Source: Paenibacillus dendritiformis (lineage in GTDB: Bacteria; Bacillota; Bacilli; Paenibacillales; Paenibacillaceae). Taken from it: 64,000 bases of DNA. The translations under genes and the position numbers were made by a program. Under the pieces are notes generated by a model, which was not told the DNA's origin, ran no database searches, and was given only the letters and a program-made list of their open reading frames with translations. The stretch is from contig NZ_AP025344.1 in NCBI RefSeq assembly GCF_021654795.1, positions 4,278,501 through 4,342,500 on the forward strand, written 5' to 3'. This document shows, in pieces, positions 59,538-64,000 of the stretch (position 1 is its first letter; every line of letters starts with the position of its first letter).

Positions 59538-61277
59538 CTACCGTCCGGCCGCTTCGCCCGAACGCAGCCGTTCAAATACGGTGTCGCGAAGTATAAGCGT
59601 CCGAAGCTCCGGAACCCAACTGACATGCAGCCCGAACTGATCGAGCAAGCGCGCCGGGATCAGCCACTGTCCGTCTTGGCGGAAGGGCGCTTCCTCCGCG
59701 CTGAGCGTCTGCGTCCGCTTCACCCCGCTGCGTTCTACCTGTACTTGCGCCACATCCCGCTCCAGAATAAGAACCGAAGGCCCGAAGATGACCCGCACCT
59801 TGTCTTCATCCAGCTCTTCCATCCCGTATCCGAGCAGGATCTTCCACGGCTCCAGCGGTAGGAACGCCCGATTGTTCCGGATGACCGTCGGAACAGGCAT
59901 CTCGACCCGCCGGTCGTTGTACACCGCAACGACCGCGTCCTGCGAGGACGAGCTTGCCTCGGCCGAGGAACGAACCTCCTCCGGCAGCGTGTAGCGGCGG
60001 ATAAGGCGAATCGAGTTATTGAATCCGTCCGCCACCGCTATCGTTCCGTTGCTTAGCACGGCTACATCCATCGGCTCGCGGAACGTCGCCTGTTCCGCCC
60101 ATCCGTTCTCATGGCCTGTCCGGCCGCCTCCGCTTAACGTATATACCTTGCCGTCATAGATATAACGTACGGCATGGTTCCAACGGTCCGCGACCACGAT
60201 GCCTCCCTCGGCCGTAACCGCGATGCCGGCCGGACCGTTGAACAGCGCCTCACTCGCCTTCCCGTCGCGGTATCCTCCCGCGGCATACAGCCGCGCGTCC
60301 GGGAACTTGCTGCTATAGCTGGCCACCGATCCGGCACCGGCAAGCGTCGTCACGCGCTTCCGCTTCAGATCAATCAGGCGAAGACGCTGATTTCCCGTGT
60401 CGCTGACCACCAGATCGCCGGACGGAGTGAAGGCCAGGCTGCTCGGCTCGTTGAATTTGCACTCCGAGAGCTTGCCGTCCGCATAATCGCCTCCTGCCGC
60501 GACCGCGCCGGGAGCGTACTCGACGATCCGCTTCGAGCGGGCATTCAGCGTCGTCACATTTCCGTTCCCATCAATGCGGCGAATGACATGATTCAAGGCA
60601 TCCGCGACGTAAAGGGAACCGTCCTCCGCCACGGCCACATCACGCGGCTCGTTGAAGCGCGCTTCCGATCCTGCGCCGTCCTTCCAGCCGGCCAGGCCGC
60701 TGCCGGCTACCGTCGTCAATCGGCCCGACTTGTCCAGCTTGCGGATGACGTGATTCCCCGCATCGGCAATATAGAGATTGCCTTCCCGATCCTCCGCCAT
60801 CCCCATCGGACGATGGAAGCGGGCCTCCGCAGACTTGCCGTCTGCCCAACCTCCGTTCGGCTCCCCCGTCCCCGATGCCATGCGGACCTGTCCGGCCAAC
60901 GTGGTGACCTGTCCCGCAGCGTCAGCCCGGCGGATCAGATGATTATAGGTGTCCGCAATGAGAAGCAGTCCGTTCTTCCCTGCCAACAATCCGGCGGGAT
61001 AGCGGAACCTCGCCTGATCGGGCTTGCCGTCAGCCGCGCCGGGCACGCCCGAGCCTGCCCAATCGATCGTCTCGTACCAGACCGTCGATCGGCTCCAGGA
61101 GCCGAAGTCGAACGCAGGGGTCGACAAGCTGTCGAATTGGCTCATTTCCTGTACCGGCTTCACAGGAGCTGGCGCAGGCGACGCGGAAGCCGTTCCTTCC
61201 GCAGCGGCCGCGCCGATGCACAGCATAAGGAGGAGCATCTTGCTTGCCCAATGGAATTGCTTTATTTTTTGATACAT
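59538..61277 (-). CDS. Secreted NHL-repeat protein with copper-amine-oxidase-like C-terminus
   Basis: A 579-residue exported protein: a signal peptide, then about six NHL-type beta-propeller repeats (residues 70-410), each with the NHL core such as LLIADTYNHLIRRADAAGQVTTLAG and LYVADALNHVIRRIDGNGNVTTL. The C-terminal 140 residues resemble the Cu_amine_oxidN1 domain (VVAVYNDRRVEMPVPTVIRNNRAFLPLEP), common in Paenibacillus surface proteins. Likely a scaffold on the cell surface. AAGGAGAAC precedes the ATG. It is 18 bases after the FecR-type gene, thus in the same operon. Confidence 0.88.
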   Translation of the reverse strand: MYQKIKQFHWASKMLLLMLCIGAAAAEGTASASPAPAPVKPVQEMSQFDSLSTPAFDFGSWSRSTVWYETIDWAGSGVPGAADGKPDQARFRYPAGLLAGKNGLLLIADTYNHLIRRADAAGQVTTLAGQVRMASGTGEPNGGWADGKSAEARFHRPMGMAEDREGNLYIADAGNHVIRKLDKSGRLTTVAGSGLAGWKDGAGSEARFNEPRDVAVAEDGSLYVADALNHVIRRIDGNGNVTTLNARSKRIVEYAPGAVAAGGDYADGKLSECKFNEPSSLAFTPSGDLVVSDTGNQRLRLIDLKRKRVTTLAGAGSVASYSSKFPDARLYAAGGYRDGKASEALFNGPAGIAVTAEGGIVVADRWNHAVRYIYDGKVYTLSGGGRTGHENGWAEQATFREPMDVAVLSNGTIAVADGFNNSIRLIRRYTLPEEVRSSAEASSSSQDAVVAVYNDRRVEMPVPTVIRNNRAFLPLEPWKILLGYGMEELDEDKVRVIFGPSVLILERDVAQVQVERSGVKRTQTLSAEEAPFRQDGQWLIPARLLDQFGLHVSWVPELRTLILRDTVFERLRSGEAAGR

Positions 61278-61295
61278 GCTGTTCTCCTTTATGAC

Positions 61296-63197
61296 TTATG
61301 GATTCACTTTAATTTCCAACGGCTTTTCCATCGGGGCGATGGAGTGAGCCGTTCCTGCCGCATCGTAGAAGCGGATATCGGAGATCATGAAGGACATCGT
61401 TCCTCCCGATCCGGCAAGATAAGGCAGGGTCAGCATCGCGTCCTCGCTGTCGAGCCGGACGGATCCGGGCGTCGTGACCAGAATCCGGTACAATACCCGG
61501 CTTCCTGTGACCGATACGGCGTCCACACTGTTCTTTTCCTTATATTCGTCCGGGCTCAACGCAATATCGAACTTGCCGCCGCCGTGCCGGTATTGCCCGG
61601 CATTCTGATCGAGCTTGTTCCGATCGAGCGTTCCGCCGGTCGCCTGGACCGCGAACTGGATGGCGGCGACATCAACCGGCTGCGTCAGTCGCTTCAAGAC
61701 GGCCGTAATCTCGACCGCGCCCCCCGGCTGGACCTCTGCCGGGCTTGCGGTCAGCTCCAGCACATCCTTTTTCAGTTCGGGATCGGGATCTGGATCCGGG
61801 TCAGGCTTCGGACCAGGCCCAGGGTCCGGGTTCGGCATCCCTCCATTGCCCGCGGAGCTCCCCGAAGTCTCGTCCGTTGCAAGGCCTGGCTTCGGAGCCT
61901 CGACGCACAAGGCCGATTCCTTTCCGTTCTCGCATACTTCCAGCCGGGCCTTCCTCAAGTCCTCGGCAAAGCGCTCGCGATCTTTTGTCCCCAGCGATGC
62001 GGCATAGTCCCGCTCCAGCTGCAGCTGCCGTTCCCGATCGAGCTTCGCCTGCTGCTGCCGGCGCGCTTCCTCTTCCTTGGACAGAGGCGGCTCAGCTGCG
62101 GAGAAGGCTTCCTCCAGGCGGCTTCGCTTTTCCTTCATCCGGGTGATGCGCTCCCGTTCGCCCGCAGTAAGCTGTAAGGCGGCGTCGCGCCAAGCCGTGC
62201 CAGAAGCTGCCGCTTCGGCCGCCGTCAGCCGTCCCGCCTCCAGCGCCGCTCTGACGATGACGCCATGGAATGCGGCGAGGTTGCGCTGAATGCGGATTTC
62301 TTCCTCGCTACGCGCTCCTGCCGAAGCTCCGCTGCCCTCCTTATCGCCCCCGAGCTGGAGGAAGCTCTCGAGCACGCGGCACGATTTGCCGTCCGCCGGG
62401 GACGACTCAGCCGAACAGGCCGCCTCCCGCCATGCCCGCAGCAAGCGGCTGTTCTCCTCGGCCGCGTCGCGGAAGCCGCGAACCATCGCCCGCAGCACGG
62501 CAGGGTCAAGCTCTGCCGCGAGAGAATCGGTATCCGCATAGGCGAACAAGGCTTCCACTCCTCCCGACTTCGACGGAATGAAGCTGGCGGCTTGCGACGG
62601 ATACACATCCCGCTCCAACACGGGCTTTAGTGACGTTCCCCGGGCGGCGGAATCCGTAGCGATGCCCAGGTACTGCGTGCGGACAACGCCGGAGGTAACA
62701 TGCAGATCCGTCCATCCGGCGCCGGGATCGACATGCACGGCGAACTGAGTGCCGCGGACAGCCATCACGGTCGTTGGCGTTTCCAATTCGAAGCGATCAT
62801 CCACGCCCATAATCGACTTTACTTTGGCAAAGACGGAGCCCGCCCATACGGCGATTTTCGTTTTGGCTCCTTTTTCGCCATCCAATTCCGTAAAGGCTAC
62901 ATCCGCCTCTTCTCCGATCGTCAGTTCGTCCTCCTCGTCTCCGCCGACCAGTTGAAGCACGACGCGGGATTTCGATCCGGTGACAATCCGGTCTCCTTGA
63001 TTGATGCTCATATTTTTGAATAATTGCAGCGGCTTGCCGCCGCCTGATTTCGTCACGGTGGCCGTTCCTTTCCATTCCTTCACGAGAGCTACGCGCACCG
63101 CCTTGTCGGCAGCCGCAGCCGGCACAGGCCGGATAAGCCCAGCCACTAGCAGGCAGCATGCGATAATGCACATGAGATTCCATCTCCGTCGTTGCAC
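61296..63197 (-). CDS. FecR-domain exported protein with cohesin-like C-terminus
   Basis: A 633-residue exported protein with signal peptide. A FecR-type beta domain is at about residues 35-200 (SINQGDRIVTGSKSRVVLQLVGG, then ELETPTTVMAVRGTQFAVHVD). A long Lys/Arg/Glu coiled-coil region follows at about residues 225-440, then a Pro/Asp-rich linker. The C-terminal beta-sandwich (VLELTASPAEVQPGGAVEITAVL) may be cohesin-like (impression only). It starts with GTG after AGGAGAGGAGGG. It lies between the cyclase and NHL genes, suggesting a membrane signalling complex. Confidence 0.85.
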   Translation of the reverse strand: MQRRRWNLMCIIACCLLVAGLIRPVPAAAADKAVRVALVKEWKGTATVTKSGGGKPLQLFKNMSINQGDRIVTGSKSRVVLQLVGGDEEDELTIGEEADVAFTELDGEKGAKTKIAVWAGSVFAKVKSIMGVDDRFELETPTTVMAVRGTQFAVHVDPGAGWTDLHVTSGVVRTQYLGIATDSAARGTSLKPVLERDVYPSQAASFIPSKSGGVEALFAYADTDSLAAELDPAVLRAMVRGFRDAAEENSRLLRAWREAACSAESSPADGKSCRVLESFLQLGGDKEGSGASAGARSEEEIRIQRNLAAFHGVIVRAALEAGRLTAAEAAASGTAWRDAALQLTAGERERITRMKEKRSRLEEAFSAAEPPLSKEEEARRQQQAKLDRERQLQLERDYAASLGTKDRERFAEDLRKARLEVCENGKESALCVEAPKPGLATDETSGSSAGNGGMPNPDPGPGPKPDPDPDPDPELKKDVLELTASPAEVQPGGAVEITAVLKRLTQPVDVAAIQFAVQATGGTLDRNKLDQNAGQYRHGGGKFDIALSPDEYKEKNSVDAVSVTGSRVLYRILVTTPGSVRLDSEDAMLTLPYLAGSGGTMSFMISDIRFYDAAGTAHSIAPMEKPLEIKVNP

Positions 63198-63300
63198 GTT
63201 ATCCCTCCTCTCCTTTACTATCGGATGAAAATGACCGAATTGCGAGTTTTTTTTACTTTTCCATCCTTTTTGCGTATGAAACCCGTCCTTCTGTCCTACT

Positions 63301-64000
63301 TCACGCCTCTTCTTGTTCGGCCAGCAGCTCGTAGACGAGCACCGGCTCCGATTTGCCCTTCAGCTTGAGAGGCCCAACCTCGGACATCTTGAACCGGCTG
63401 CCGAGTCGGCGCACCGTTTCTTCTCCGACCAGCACCTGTCCCGGCTTCGCTTGCGATTCCAGGCGCGCCGCAGTGTTGACCGTGTCGCCAATCGCCGTAT
63501 AATCGAGCCGGAGCGCTTCCGAGCCGATGTTGCCGACGACCGCTTCGCCGCTCTGAATCCCGATCCCGAATTGAACGGAAATATCCCGAGTCCCCAACGT
63601 CTGCTTCAACAGCTCCGCCCGTCTCACCAAGCTTAACGCGGCTTGCAGCGCATGTTCTTCATGCCGTTCCAGCGGATAAGGAGCGCCGAAGATGGCCATC
63701 ACGCCATCGCCGATGAACTTATCCAACGTTCCCTGGTGGCGGAAGATGACGTCGGCGCAAGCATGCAAATATTGATTGAGGACCTGAATGGTCTCCTCCG
63801 GGGCCAGCCGTTCCGAGAGCGGAGTGAAGCCCCGGATATCGATGAACATGACGGTAATATCGCAGCGCGTTCCGCCCACCCGAATCGGCTCCCTGGCTCG
63901 CAGCAGCTCCGTTACGATGGCGGGCGACACATACCGCCCGAAGAGCTCTTCCACCTGTTGGCGCGCCCGCCGCTCCTCCCGGCTGCGATAGGCGAGAAGA
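63301..64000 (-). CDS. Class III adenylate/guanylate cyclase, C-terminal part (cut by window edge)
   Basis: The C-terminal about 230 codons of a nucleotidyl cyclase that continues past base 64000. The catalytic domain starts LFGRYVSPAIVTELL. Metal-binding Asp residues are in VMFIDIRGFTPLSERL and KFIGDGVMAIFGAP, and the adenine/transition-state region is in LDYTAIGDTVNTAARLES. The helix before it (YRSREERRARQQVEELF) is typical of the linker after CHASE2 membrane sensors, so an N-terminal CHASE2 domain is expected but not seen. It makes cAMP or cGMP. It lies 100 bases upstream of the FecR-type gene in the same direction. Confidence 0.88.
   Translation of the reverse strand, partial: LLAYRSREERRARQQVEELFGRYVSPAIVTELLRAREPIRVGGTRCDITVMFIDIRGFTPLSERLAPEETIQVLNQYLHACADVIFRHQGTLDKFIGDGVMAIFGAPYPLERHEEHALQAALSLVRRAELLKQTLGTRDISVQFGIGIQSGEAVVGNIGSEALRLDYTAIGDTVNTAARLESQAKPGQVLVGEETVRRLGSRFKMSEVGPLKLKGKSEPVLVYELLAEQEEA

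Overview
The window looks like a chromosomal segment of a Paenibacillus-type Firmicute. This rests on strong AGGAGG-type ribosome binding sites, frequent GTG and TTG starts, a small YjcZ-type protein, yhaN/yhaO homologues, an IseA-type secreted autolysin inhibitor, secreted SH3 and FecR/NHL proteins, and CcpA cre-like sites. No rRNA, CRISPR array, complete prophage or intact insertion sequence was seen. There is one tRNA gene, tRNA-Leu(CAG).

Layout. 1-2000: a truncated GrpB-family fragment, an Asp/Glu racemase and an unknown protein. 2250-6924: a minus-strand run of polysaccharide deacetylase, SGNH lipoprotein, MBOAT acyltransferase, DHHW protein and DUF4358 lipoprotein, probably one envelope-glycan deacetylation/O-acetylation operon. 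7083-9580: a two-component system. 9752-15310: an accessory zone with copy A of a long intergenic repeat, a TetR gene with two matching operators, an APH-fold kinase, a DUF7660 gene and several decayed genes, including ParB-like and hicB remnants. 15565-22768: a secreted SH3 protein, two ECF sigma factors with no adjacent anti-sigma, and a PTS-IIC-like transporter with both L-serine dehydratase subunits, divergent from a YheO-type regulator. 22881-29132: the IseA-like protein, then a four-carbon sugar acid operon (kdgT-like permease, DUF1537 kinase, PdxA2) under a PrpR_N-type regulator. 29410-33291: tRNA-Leu, small unknown genes, a BamE-like lipoprotein, DedA and a YkvI transporter. 33484-40567: yhaN, yhaO, a GT4 glycosyltransferase and a diguanylate cyclase. 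40618-42314: an ABC-2 exporter. 42360-44170: an AT-rich island with one secreted protein. 44269-49403: an rRNA m5C methyltransferase, repeat copy B, a conserved protein, YjcZ, a Cof-type phosphatase and an RsuA-type pseudouridine synthase. 49683-54957: a MacB-like efflux system, and an MFS pump with an ArsR-like regulator. 55223-64000: DUF309, a small alarmone synthetase, pyrD, a one-TM peptide, an L,D-transpeptidase, NHL and FecR proteins, and the C-terminal part of a class III nucleotide cyclase.

How genes work together. The clearest units are the glycan-modification operon; the serine dehydratase operon, with a near-consensus promoter, a cre match and twin palindromes; and the sugar-acid operon, with a sigma-A promoter and a cre site over the expected transcription start. 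Also clear are the TetR and MFS/ArsR units with visible palindromic operators, and the cyclase-FecR-NHL envelope cluster. The most unusual non-coding feature is a repeat of about 0.6-0.7 kb present in two diverged copies 35.7 kb apart. Both copies carry a CTGCAAAAATACAGCAATT-like motif at identical 50/61/51-base spacings, and related sequence marks their ends.
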